Source of the DNA: Cytospora piceicola
Taxonomy: Eukaryota; Ascomycota; Sordariomycetes; Diaporthales; Cytosporaceae
NCBI GenBank assembly: GCA_023375675.1
Contig: JALQBC010000008.1
Location: 682,001-746,000 of the forward strand
DNA: 64,000 bases
Direction of reading: 5' to 3'
Shown: positions 31,789 through 41,042 of the stretch, in pieces
How the letters are laid out: each line of letters begins with the position of its first letter
Numbering within the stretch: the first letter of the stretch is position 1
The notes under the pieces: model-generated
The model's input: the letters and a program-made list of their open reading frames with translations, nothing else
The model's database searches: none
What the model was told of the DNA's origin: nothing
Made by a program: the position numbers and the translations under genes

Positions 31789-31982
31789 TTTATACAGCCT
31801 TAATTCGCCCACTGCTCCGTCTGCCAGCCACGTAACGTAGTAGCCTCTGCTCCGTACGTATAGCGCCACCTCCATTGGGGAATTGCATTGCATTAGATGC
31901 TGCAGTATCGGATTCAGCTGACAAGACAGGTTACGTACGGAACAGCCCCCGGGGCTTCCCCCATCCCCCCCCCCCTCCAACC

Positions 31983-34031
31983 ATGGCCAATGGATTGGAC
32001 AGGTTCGAGAGGCTGTTCTCCAAGAGGAGACCTGCACCCAGCCGTAACACCACGGCGTCCAACGTAAACAACGGCAGTGCGCCCTCCGCTTCAGCACAGT
32101 CAGGCCCACCCTCGCCGGACCCTCCCGTCTTCCCAGAGGCCCCCTTTATAAGACCAAAGACCAATGCAAGCCGCATGCACGCCCGCGACGAGCCCGTCAT
32201 CTCTACGTCCAGGTCTACCGCTCCTACAAGCTCCTCGGACTCTCGGACATGTAGCTGGCGGCTCTCAAGCAGCGACGCCCGGGCCATGAGCGACCACAGG
32301 CGGCAGAGCAGTCACTCGTCCACTACGTCCTTCTCCGTTCCCAGCCGGAATTCCTCACTACTTGCGAGGCGACACGACAGGAAGCCGGGTGGCCTGGTCC
32401 ATCTGAATATCCCTGGTGAAACGACAACCATCATCAAGCCTTCTCCTTACCTAGTCCCGAAATCACCTCGGTCCCTCCCCAGGTCACCAAGATTCGGACC
32501 ATCGCCTGCCCCCGTCGACGCAAAGGCAGTCCAGAAATGTCTCCTTGAGGCCCTCCCCATCTACCCGGGGCAGAGATACGAAACACCTCCGCCTTCGGAT
32601 CAAGATGAAATCCACTTTTCATCACCACCCAGTGCACGAGGGCGATTACCATCATTGGCCCTGAGCCATTTCACACCGGAACACTCCCCAGACATGATAC
32701 CCAGGCGCGATTCGACGTTGAGTGAGCCGAAGACGAGCACAGATCTCAACCGGAAGTCGTTAACAGCGCCCCCATCTAGACGAGCCACGAGTATAGCATC
32801 CAGTGCTGCACTGCTGAGCGACGACTGGAGGGACTCATATGTGCCATTAGACGCGGCCGTCGAGACGACAAGCCGAAAGACGAAATCCATCATCCAGGAG
32901 CTGCCCGTTCGTGACTTCATGACGCTCACCGACGAGGACATAGCCGAGGTCAAGACCAAGGCACCCTCAGAACCACCCGCGAGGCTCCCTCCGCCGCCGC
33001 CAGTCCTGCCACCGAACATCCGAAACACCCGGTCGCCGCCCTTCCTACCCACCAGGCGCGCCGCCGGCGTGACGATGACGCGGCCCCCGCCCCTCGCGCC
33101 CGACGAGGTGGCCGCCTTCCAGGCGGCCCGGATCGCCAAGAAGTACGACTTCGACTTCCTCTACGTCGTCAACTTCTGGCCCAGCCGGATGAGCCACCAC
33201 CTCGTCCACCGCCCGGCCGGCACCGCCGCCGCCGCCGGCCCCAGGGGGCTGCACTCCTCCCACGCCCGCTCCGGCTCGGCCGCCTCGTCGTCCGCGACGA
33301 GCTGCTGCTCCTCCTCCAGGCCCCCATCGACCCTCTACTCGCCCACCACGTCGGACCGCCCCACCACCAAGAACTCGACGCCTCGCAACTCGCTCCAGGC
33401 GCCTCACGCACCCTCCTCCTCCGAGGGCGGGGCCGGCAGCAGCAACCACCACCACCACCACGCTGCCGCCACCGCCTGCTGCTGCTGCTGCCGCCCCTCG
33501 GGGCCGGGAAGCCCCCGCGGGGGCATGACGGGCCGCCTGCTCACCGGCTACGGGCTCAACACGCTCGAGGCGCCGTTCCGGCTCAGCGCGAGGGCCCACA
33601 GGAAGATCCTGCGCGAGGGCCACGACGGGTGGATCGAGTACCGGAAGAGCGACGCCGGGGACAACGAGTTCGCGCGGGGCTACGCGCGGTCGTTCTACAC
33701 GGGCCACGCGGCGGGGTCGGGGGCCCAGGCGAGTGATGATGATGATGATGATAATAGTAATGACAGTCACAATAACCACACCACCAACAACAACAAGAAG
33801 AAGAAGCAGAATTACAAAACCACGGCGGCGAGGAGACCCCCCGCTGTCGACAGGGGCATCGTGTTCGCGGCGTACCGCAGGCCGAGGAACCACGGCGGCA
33901 CGGTGCACAGCGGCGCGGCGGAGCTGGACGCGCTCGAGAGGGAGGCCGAGACGCTGGTGGAGCTGATCCTCGACTTCCACCAGGTCCGGAGGAGGTGGGA
34001 GTTCTACCAGGAGGCCGTGATGACGGAGTGA
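31983..34031 (+). CDS. Conserved-looking fungal protein of unknown function, low-complexity (682 aa)
   Basis: Single frame from ATG 31983 (MANGLDRFERLFSKRRPAPS); the frame upstream has no ATG. Residues 1-380 are Ser/Pro/Arg-rich and probably disordered (SPRSLPRSPRFGPSPAP, PPRLPPPPP-type runs). A folded-looking core begins near 410 (AARIAKKYDFDFLYVVNFWP). It is interrupted by about 100 low-complexity residues with poly-Ser, five His (HHHHH) and five Cys (CCCCC). It resumes with GRLLTGYGLNTLEAPFRL, the residues DGWIEYR and FARGYARSFYTG, then after an Asp/Asn/Lys-rich insert RGIVFAAYR, and ends with an acidic helix (LDALEREAETLVELILDF). My impression is that the YDFDFLYVVN and GWIEYR blocks recur in Pezizomycotina proteins of unknown role, but I cannot confirm this. 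A poly-C tract lies 8-18 nt before the start. Confidence 0.78.
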   Translation: MANGLDRFERLFSKRRPAPSRNTTASNVNNGSAPSASAQSGPPSPDPPVFPEAPFIRPKTNASRMHARDEPVISTSRSTAPTSSSDSRTCSWRLSSSDARAMSDHRRQSSHSSTTSFSVPSRNSSLLARRHDRKPGGLVHLNIPGETTTIIKPSPYLVPKSPRSLPRSPRFGPSPAPVDAKAVQKCLLEALPIYPGQRYETPPPSDQDEIHFSSPPSARGRLPSLALSHFTPEHSPDMIPRRDSTLSEPKTSTDLNRKSLTAPPSRRATSIASSAALLSDDWRDSYVPLDAAVETTSRKTKSIIQELPVRDFMTLTDEDIAEVKTKAPSEPPARLPPPPPVLPPNIRNTRSPPFLPTRRAAGVTMTRPPPLAPDEVAAFQAARIAKKYDFDFLYVVNFWPSRMSHHLVHRPAGTAAAAGPRGLHSSHARSGSAASSSATSCCSSSRPPSTLYSPTTSDRPTTKNSTPRNSLQAPHAPSSSEGGAGSSNHHHHHAAATACCCCCRPSGPGSPRGGMTGRLLTGYGLNTLEAPFRLSARAHRKILREGHDGWIEYRKSDAGDNEFARGYARSFYTGHAAGSGAQASDDDDDDNSNDSHNNHTTNNNKKKKQNYKTTAARRPPAVDRGIVFAAYRRPRNHGGTVHSGAAELDALEREAETLVELILDFHQVRRRWEFYQEAVMTE

Positions 34032-35187
34032 TGGTGACTAATTGCTCGGGGAGGGACGAGAGGAACCCGTCAGCCCTGTACGGCGGGGGAATACTACTGC
34101 CACTTGGGCTGTGCAGGGCCACGACCGAGGGGGGGTTCATTGCATGGCTTCTATCTTGCAGGGCTGGCGGGTTTTCTAGCAGTGTGTTATTTTTTTGGTT
34201 TTCATTTTGGGTCCGGATGGATACAAAAGTCATGATGAACGAGGAAATGGCTGGGGGGGAAAGCCCCGGCTAGCGATGATATGAACGTACATGATACATA
34301 GTCTCTTTTGTTATACCTTATACCTTCTATACAAGTCAAATGCTGTGAACCCAGGTTTCGGCATCACAATTGACCGCCGTTGGGATGTTCTTCAACATCT
34401 CCCAGGGCGGGGTGGTTGTATATAATAATATCACATGCTTTTGTCAACTTTATATATATACATATACATATATGCCGTGTTTGTCCTGATTCTGCTGATC
34501 GCAAGCGATAGTCCAACGATCAGACCTGTTTACAAAAAAGGCAGCCTGCTGGTCCTTCTCGAACCCCGTTGCCTTGAGCCTTGCGGCCCCCCTGTATGTA
34601 GCAAATAATATATATAATTAGCGGGTCAGTCATGGTCCTATCCTATATGCCGAATCCTAACGGAATGCTCGACGAAGGCACTTACCAGCTTGTGGGCCGA
34701 ACTTGTGTCCAGCCGATCTCACTCTCGACAAAACTCGCGCAATTCACTGCCAGTACATCTCGCGTCCCCCGTCTCTCTCTCCACGCCCCCCCCCCCCGGC
34801 TTTGCACATTCCCGCAGGACCCAGTACTCCGGTAATCATGGGGCTCGGTTATGGTCGGCTAGGTGTGCATGAGTGGACCGGTGCGAAAGCTGCATGCAGC
34901 CTTCACCGTTCAGCCGTCTGTGGAGGAGGGGACGATCACCCTATGCGTGCTCTTGGTCGAGGTATAAGAGCCTCCGTCGTGGCCGAGAGAGACCCCTGGA
35001 TTCGAAAACACTACATATCTCAAACCAAATAATCATTAGCAGTCTCGACATACATACATACACATACATACAGACATAAATACCTAATACCTTTGCACAC
35101 CAGAGACGCACCAAAACACACAAAACGACAAACACTAATCTTAATTATACACCAATAACCCCCTCCCTGACAAAACAACCAACAAAA
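34032..35187. other. Intergenic region
   Basis: Contains the 3' flank of the 682-aa gene, an AT-rich patch (about 34430-34470), a 12-nt poly-C tract near 34786-34797 and (CATA)n units near 35050. The last ~100 nt is an A/C-rich 5' UTR. No gene is supported. Confidence 0.4.
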
Positions 35188-35553
35188 ATGTCTCTCACAA
35201 CCTTCACCACCCTCACAACCACCATCTTCTCCCCCATCGCCACCACCACCCCGCCGCCCCCCGCCGCCATGGCCATCCGCGACGGCGCCGGCGCCGGCGG
35301 CTCCTCCTCGCTGCCCCTCACGGCCATAGCCTGCGCCTACAGGACCGCCGACGGCCAGTGCGTGTGCGCCGGCGGCGGCGGCGGCGGCGGGGCCGCGGCC
35401 ACGCTGCCCCCGCTGACCGTCACCGCCGCCACCGACGGCGCCCAGAGCTGCACCGGCTACCAGGGCGCCGCGGTCACGGCGGCGGCCGCGGCCGCCGGGG
35501 CGGGGCGGGGCTGGGGCGGGGACGTCAGCTCGCTGGCCGCGGTGGGGAGCTGA
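35188..35553 (+). CDS. Small Ala/Gly/Thr-rich hypothetical protein (121 aa)
   Basis: The ATG lies in an excellent fungal context (CAACAAAAATGTC) after an A/C-rich leader typical of expressed genes. The protein starts MSLTTFTTLTTTIFSPIATT and has four Cys (CAYRTADGQCVC and a later C), a seven-Gly tract and Ala-rich parts. No signal peptide, membrane segment or domain is clear. Third positions are very GC-rich. An unrecognised intron may exist. Confidence 0.42.
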   Translation: MSLTTFTTLTTTIFSPIATTTPPPPAAMAIRDGAGAGGSSSLPLTAIACAYRTADGQCVCAGGGGGGGAAATLPPLTVTAATDGAQSCTGYQGAAVTAAAAAAGAGRGWGGDVSSLAAVGS

Positions 35554-37107
35554 GTCCCCGGCGGCGAGGCTTGGGAATGTCTGTGTCCTGATGCTGGCTG
35601 GGCTGGGTAGGCGGGGGAGGGAGAAGAGGTCTCGGCCGTCTTGATATGTCTCTTGCTTGGGGCGCGTGGTGATGATGGGTGAGGGGCGGTCCACGGCGGC
35701 TGTGGCTTCTGGGACTATTGGGGCGAATGCTTGAATGGAGGATGTTATATGAATATGTGTGCTGAGATATGTGGGTGCATATGCGCTGGTGGGAAACGGG
35801 GCAGGACGTTTTACCTGGGGTCGTTTCTTGGGGATATCGTGTGGGTGGTCAACATGTATTTGACACGGCTGGGGAGTATCGCCTGGTAATTTCGAGTCGT
35901 AACAGTGATTACTGGTATGGGGATCTAGATTGCGCCTTCTCAGACATACCTACCAAGTAATCTGTATATGGTATGAGAATTGATAATGAAGGCGTTTCTT
36001 CGATCTGAAGACACGGTTGAGTTGAGCCCTCACCCTCACCTCACGATCGCAGTAACATGCATTACGATTTTCTGTAATAACCACCACTTGCTTGCTTTGT
36101 ATGAGTATTGCGGCCTCGCAAGCCTTGTCCCCGAGGCGGAATGTAGTGAGTGAGTGAGTAAGTAGTAAGGGGTTGAGTCAGTCTCGGGTCGTGGTGAGTA
36201 CACCCGGGCCGCAGAGCCTCAACTTCTCTAAATTAATGGTCGTTCAAGCACGTGGTTTGTGAACGGCCACCTTTGATAGAGAGGAGACCCAATCTGGAAT
36301 TCAAGTCGTCTCCCCTTGGCCATTCGACTGGTATGTAGATTATGTAGATTGTGTGTGGCATGAGTGTGTGTGGCCATATATGTGGCCAATAGACTTACAC
36401 GGTTTGACTACAGTTCCACTTTAACCACCCTCAGGCTAACCACATGTTACCCTGGCCGATACGACATGTCGCAGATATATTAATCTGGGTTAGGTATGGT
36501 ATAGTTTGCAAAAGTGGAGATGTGATATATAGTTGTTAAGGCGGGCTGAAGCAGCATCGTAAAACAGTGAGCGAATCCTCCGATGGAAGAGGGAAGTATG
36601 TAATTAGATAATTAACAATTGCCTGATGATGCGGAAGACGTGGCATAATTCCCTAGCATGTTTCCCAGCAGACGGACATCACCCATATTCTGTTTGAAAA
36701 TCCACTGTCTGTCTTGTCAAGTATGTGTGCTAATTTATGTTTGTTTCCCCCTTCTCCCCGTCCAAAAAGATAGCACCAGGTTGGGCGTCAGGTGGATATG
36801 TCATCGCATATGACTGTATAAGCTGCAGGTCTCTATAATAGGGAGCTTAGCCTGTCATCTGCGTCCAGTGTTTATCGTTGGTTGCTGGTCGATGGTCACT
36901 GTGGTGATGACCTTTTTTGACGACGCTTAGCTCTTATTTATTCACTTCATCCCCAAGCGCGTGCCTTCCACGCATTAGGCCGCATCTCGTCCAAATTGTG
37001 TACTTAAGTAAATACTTGAGTAAGTCAGTACTTAAGTACCTCTATCATCCCAAAACTTCACATCACCACATCACCACCTCACCACCACCCCAACTATCAA
37101 GCCCACC
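35554..37107. other. 1.55 kb intergenic region, no supported gene
   Basis: Scattered TGAG/GTGA and GTAT repeats and AT-rich patches occur. The right end (37030-37107) is a CACCA-rich leader before the ATG at 37108. Confidence 0.4.
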
Positions 37108-37304
37108 ATGGCCAGTACAGAGTCCACCTCGCCCGCGTCCTCCTTTCCCCACGCAGCCCCGCCGTCACCCCCCAAGACCACCGCCCAGGAGCGCGCCATG
37201 ATCCGCGAGGTCTTCGCGGCCGAGTTCGGCGCCGCCCGCACCGAGACCGTCGACGTCGCGACCCCCGAGCTCCTCCGCGCTCTCACCACCAGGCGCCTCG
37301 GCGG

Positions 37305-37335
<31 letters not shown>

Positions 37336-38036
37336 TCCGAGGTCCTCAAGAACACCATCGACCTCCTCCAGCGGTTCCGCCTCTGCGCCCCCGCCTTCCC
37401 CCGCCTCGGCGCCGGCGGCGGCGCGGTCCCCGACAACATGGAGAAGAACGCCCACGCCCTCTTCTGGCGCGGCACCTTCTGCCGCTACTTCTGCGCCGAC
37501 ATGTGCGGCGGCGGCCTGGCCGGCGGCAAGGTCTGGTGCGACGTGCGGCGGTTCGTCCGGGCGCTCGGGCGCATCTGGGAGGGCGACCCGGACGGCGGCC
37601 GCGAGGTGCCCGCCGCCGCTCGCCTCGCCGCCATGATGGTGCTGCTGCGCGGGGGCCCCCAGGGCCGGGCGGAGGGGCGGCGGCGCGGGCGGAGGGGCGC
37701 GCTGCTGTGGGGGCTCATGGGGGCCGCGGCCGCGGGCCTGAGGGAGGAGGCGCGGCTCCGCGACATGGGGGCCTGGGCCGCCGAGGTCACCGCCAGGGTC
37801 GGCCTGTGGAGGAGGGAGGTGGGGAGGGGCGGGAGGGGGTCGGTCCTGCGCGCGCCGGTCTGTGAGGAGACCGCGGCGTATCCCAGGGATGTCCTACCGG
37901 AGTACAGTGAGGGTGAGTGCTCCTACTCCAAGTGCGACTGTGTAGCTTTTCTGGGCCAGAAACTGACCAGGGAATGCTGTTAGATGCCATGAAGCTGTTC
38001 AACGAGCTTGTTCGACGGCTCGGCAAGTTCTACTAG
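37108..38036 (+). CDS. GC-rich hypothetical protein (285 aa, two exons)
   Basis: Exons 37108..37912 and 37984..38036 join across a 71-nt intron (GTGAGT, branch AACTGAC, acceptor TGTTAG), giving 285 aa ending MKLFNELVRRLGKFY. The start MASTESTSPASSFPHAAPPS follows a CACC context. A disordered N-terminus and an Asp run (DDDDDDGDDG near 70) precede an Ala/Arg-rich, probably helical body with Cys-containing FWRGTFCRYFCADMCGGG near 120. No family is recognised. The terminating TAG is followed in the same frame by a further ~134 open codons (next entry), so the gene may be truncated by mutation or read through. Confidence 0.6.
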
Positions 38037-38438
38037 AAGCACAAGTTGCCAATGCCCAAGCAGGTCAGGGCCCTCCCCGTCCGCGAGGAGGAGGTTGCCC
38101 GCGACGACGAGAGTATCCCCACGGACGTGGATGCTGCCACCAAGAAGAAGGACCTTCAGCACAGATTTATTACATCGGCGGCTGAGCCGGAGAAGCACCT
38201 CCACTTGAAGGATGGTGCTACTATGGGAATGGACGGGGTGGTGCAGGGTTGTCCTGCTGACGTGGCTGGTGTTGCCCCGGATGATCAGCCGGGCTGGTCG
38301 ACGCGCCCGCCCTATGTCCACGACGCCACGCGGGAAGAGCCCGTGAACCACTTCCTCTCTGTTGTTGGAAGAATCCTCGATGCGAACAAGGTGCCCTTGA
38401 ACTGGGAGAAGCTGTGGAAAAGATCGCGCAAGAACTAG
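38037..38438 (+). other. In-frame continuation after TAG of the 285-aa gene, or separate small ORF
   Basis: The frame of exon 2 stays open after the TAG at 38034-38036 for 133 codons to the TAG at 38436. The first ATG is at 38052 (MPKQVRALPVREEEVARDDE), which would give a 128-aa protein. Composition is hydrophilic and protein-like, ending VPLNWEKLWKRSRKN. Either it is the lost C-terminus of the upstream gene (a CAG- or GAG-to-TAG change), a readthrough extension, or an independent small gene. Confidence 0.45.
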
Positions 38439-39746
38439 GGGAGGAGTGAGAAGCAACCAAAGAGTATCGTATCGGCTGCCCAGCAGCTGGCCGGAGTACG
38501 GCGTGAGAACGTTTTATGTTCCATCATACTCTCAGAGAGGAATTACTGTAGGAAAGGAAAAGCTAAGCCAATGTACAATTTTCATAGGAACCGTCTCTTC
38601 GTCGTGGAATATCTCATGCGTGACTTTGATAGTGTGAGAGCCATAACCAAGTGAAATCTGGAGTCAGCTAGTCCGTACGTTGCAAATCATGGTACATATA
38701 GTATGATGGCTGCTAAAGTAGGACTTGTAGTACACGCTCCATTTGTGTCATGGCATCGGTATGTCTGGTGAGCGTCACCAACAGCAAAACAATATCGAGC
38801 ATAGGCAAGTGCAATGAAGTAAGTATAACTACTCCGCTAACATGGAAGCCTCTCTCCGCTTGATGTTGGATGCTGTTTCCCTCGAAATGTTTATCTCCTG
38901 CCGGAGGTCGAGAACAAGGAGAAGGAGAAACACCCGCGCTATCTTGCTCGAGGGCCCGACAAACAGTCTGTTTTTCCAGCTAGTCTTGCATACATAGGTA
39001 CATACATACATACCTACTTATTTAGATACTCACATACCTAAGGAATGATAACGGTTATTAGGGCGTGACCATTGCTAGGTGACATACGATTATAGTATAG
39101 ACAACAGTTATTTTCCTGATAATACTTAACATAGCCTTACTTGATTAGCTTAAATTACCTTAAGATAACCTTGTACTTTCCTTTTCTTTAGATACCTAAG
39201 TATCTTCTTTATAAAAAGGTCGAAGGGAAGGTACGCCGGTATCTTTTAAAGCTCTCTCTTCCTTTTTCTACTCTCTAAAAAGATCAGTTAGTTATTTTAT
39301 TGTAATTCTACTTTATATTTAGGTATTTAAAAGCAATACTATTTCTAAGTGATTCCCAAGGCAAAGGAAGACGGTAGTTGAATCTTAAGTCAGCCAGTTT
39401 TAATCCTGGAGCGATTTAACTAAAGGAAGGGAATAACAACGGTTATTTTCTAGACAACAGTTATTTCCAGGTTAACGATTAGCTATACTGTAATCGTATT
39501 TTTAAAGAATAAGCACTACTAAGACATACAAATTCCCGCTACAGTACTTATATACATACACACATATATATACCTCAGGGGCGGATAAGCTCTCCAGAGT
39601 CTGTTCCATCCCTCCGGTTCACCCTCGACACCTCGACCTCGCCATCCCCAACCAACAGTCCTAGAACAATCTCCCGCGGCCAGCACCAGTCTGTACCTAT
39701 AAATCATACATACACACATACATACACCCCCTAACCTCGTAGCCCC
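38439..39746. other. Intergenic region with AT-rich island
   Basis: No gene is supported. About 38.6-39.55 kb is much more AT-rich than its surroundings and contains inverted and direct repeats (next entry). CATA-type microsatellites sit at about 38995 and 39705. Confidence 0.5.
39084..39499. repeat. AT-rich island bounded by inverted repeats (possible MITE or repeat remnant)
   Basis: ATACGATTATAGTATAG at 39084-39100 matches the reverse complement of 39483-39499 in 16 of 17 positions. In addition TAGACAACAGTTATTT at 39098 recurs in direct orientation at 39451, and ACGGTTATT occurs at about 39050 and 39439. The interior is AT-rich and has no ORF. I found no clear target-site duplication, so calling it a transposon is inference. 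Confidence 0.5.
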
Positions 39747-40603
39747 ATGCATCGGTTCAAGCACCGCTCCGAGGGACACAACCCAGCAAGCAGCCAAGAG
39801 TCCCTCGCCAGAGCCCGAGCCCCGTCACCATCTGAAGCCGCCGGCCACCCCGCCGACGCCAGCACCAAGGCAGAAGAACACGGCGTCGGCGTCAGCACCA
39901 CCACCAGCATGGCACAGGCCGCCGGCGAAGACAACAGCAGCAACGAGTACGGCAACGACCCCTCTCTGACCGCCGGCGGCATCATGACCTCGACCTGCTT
40001 CGACATCCCCGGGTACCGCATCGAGAGGGGCCTGGGCACCGTCTACGGCATGAGCGTCCGGTCGAGGGGGTACCTCCCCGCCGTGGGGGCCAGCCTCAAG
40101 ACCCTGGCGGGCGGGGAGATCGGCGCCGTCACGAAGCTCGTCAGCATTGCCCCTTCCCCCCCTCCCTCCCCCTGTCCCAGCACATCTGCAAATGTCTCCG
40201 TCCCTATCTCCCATCCGCCCGACCGGCCGACCGACTGACTGACTGACCCAACCGCTCGATTTCCCCCACGACACAGATGTACCGCACCCGGAACGACGCC
40301 GTCGCCCGCCTCGTCGCCGAGTGCCGCCGCCGCGGGGCCAACGCCGCCGTCGGCCTGCGCTTCGACACGGGCTTCATCCCCCCGGACGGCATGGCCCAGG
40401 TCTGCGCCTACGCCACCGCCGTCTGCGCCGTGGAGCTGCCGCCCCCCTCCTCCTCCTTCTCCCCCTCCTCCCCCAACCCTGCCGCGCCCGGCCCCGAGCT
40501 CACCTCCCCCATGGCCGAGATCGCCGACGAGAACCAGGGCACCTCGGTCGGGGCCGCCATCCGCAACGCGCGTACCCTGCACTTGGCCGAGGGGCGGCGG
40601 TGA
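39747..40603 (+). CDS. UPF0145 / YbjQ-domain protein with disordered N-terminus (239 aa)
   Basis: Exons 39747..40139 and 40277..40603 join in phase 0 over a 137-nt intron (GTCAGC..ACACAG) to give 239 aa. Residues 1-78 are disordered. The YbjQ-like (DUF74) domain runs about 79-185: IMTSTCFDIPGYRIERGLGT, YGMSVRSRG, GEIGAVTKL|MYRTRNDAVA, RRGANAAVGLRFDTG and CAYATAVCAVEL. The fit across the junction supports the splice despite the non-standard donor. A Ser/Pro loop follows, and the tail ends LHLAEGRR. YbjQ-family proteins form oligomeric rings of uncertain role, sometimes labelled heavy-metal binding. The intron holds a CTGACTGACTGAC run. Confidence 0.78.
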
Positions 40604-41042
40604 GGTCCAAGTGTTTTGGATGTCGGGAGTTGGCCGGTGATATAGGGGACCTCTTGAATGTTGACGACTTGATGATGTTCGTGGCCCGGGGGGGATCAAG
40701 GCATGGAATGTGGGCGGTGGTGGAATGATAATGAAAGGAGTATAAAGCTCGTCTTTTAGGTCCCTAAGATGCACCGTCATCCGTCAGTGCAAAAGCGTGT
40801 CACTCGCACCAGGTCATCGTGACTGAGGTTGTAACGACTGCTGTATAATCAATGCCTTCTAGGTCTACCGTTAAGCAACATGCTCCAGCCTCAAGGTGTC
40901 ATATAGGATATATCAAGTCGAAAGTCTCAGGCGAGAGAAGAAGAAGAAGAAGAAGCCTGCCTCCCCAACGCCGTCCTAATGCCATGCAAGTAATATCACA
41001 TCTCACAAACACCACGGGCCTCATCTCATACAACACCGCAGC
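40604..41042. other. Convergent 3' intergenic region
   Basis: 3' flanks of the UPF0145 gene and the dipeptidyl aminopeptidase gene; a short (GAA)n run near 40940. No gene is supported. Confidence 0.4.

Larger units (their letters stand above)
25616..31982. other. 6.4 kb gene desert rich in simple repeats
   Basis: No supported coding gene on either strand: frames are short, repeat-derived or motif-free. It holds (GACT)n, (TCTTG)6, (GGCAT)n, GTAT runs, tandem 9-13 bp units and poly-C/poly-T tracts, several listed separately. The right part (about 30.6-31.98 kb) has pyrimidine-rich blocks like a promoter plus long 5' leader of the gene at 31983. Upstream frames such as 31577..31835 could be uORFs. 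Confidence 0.55.

Noticed and set aside
33045..33980. 311-codon minus-strand frame across the 682-aa gene
   Set aside because: Arg/Gly/Val repeats mirror the GC-rich and trinucleotide-repeat coding strand; no independent start or motif.
26950..35000. Possible tRNA B-box-like strings (GGTTCGAA and TTCGAACC-like)
   Set aside because: No matching A box or cloverleaf could be built around them by eye.
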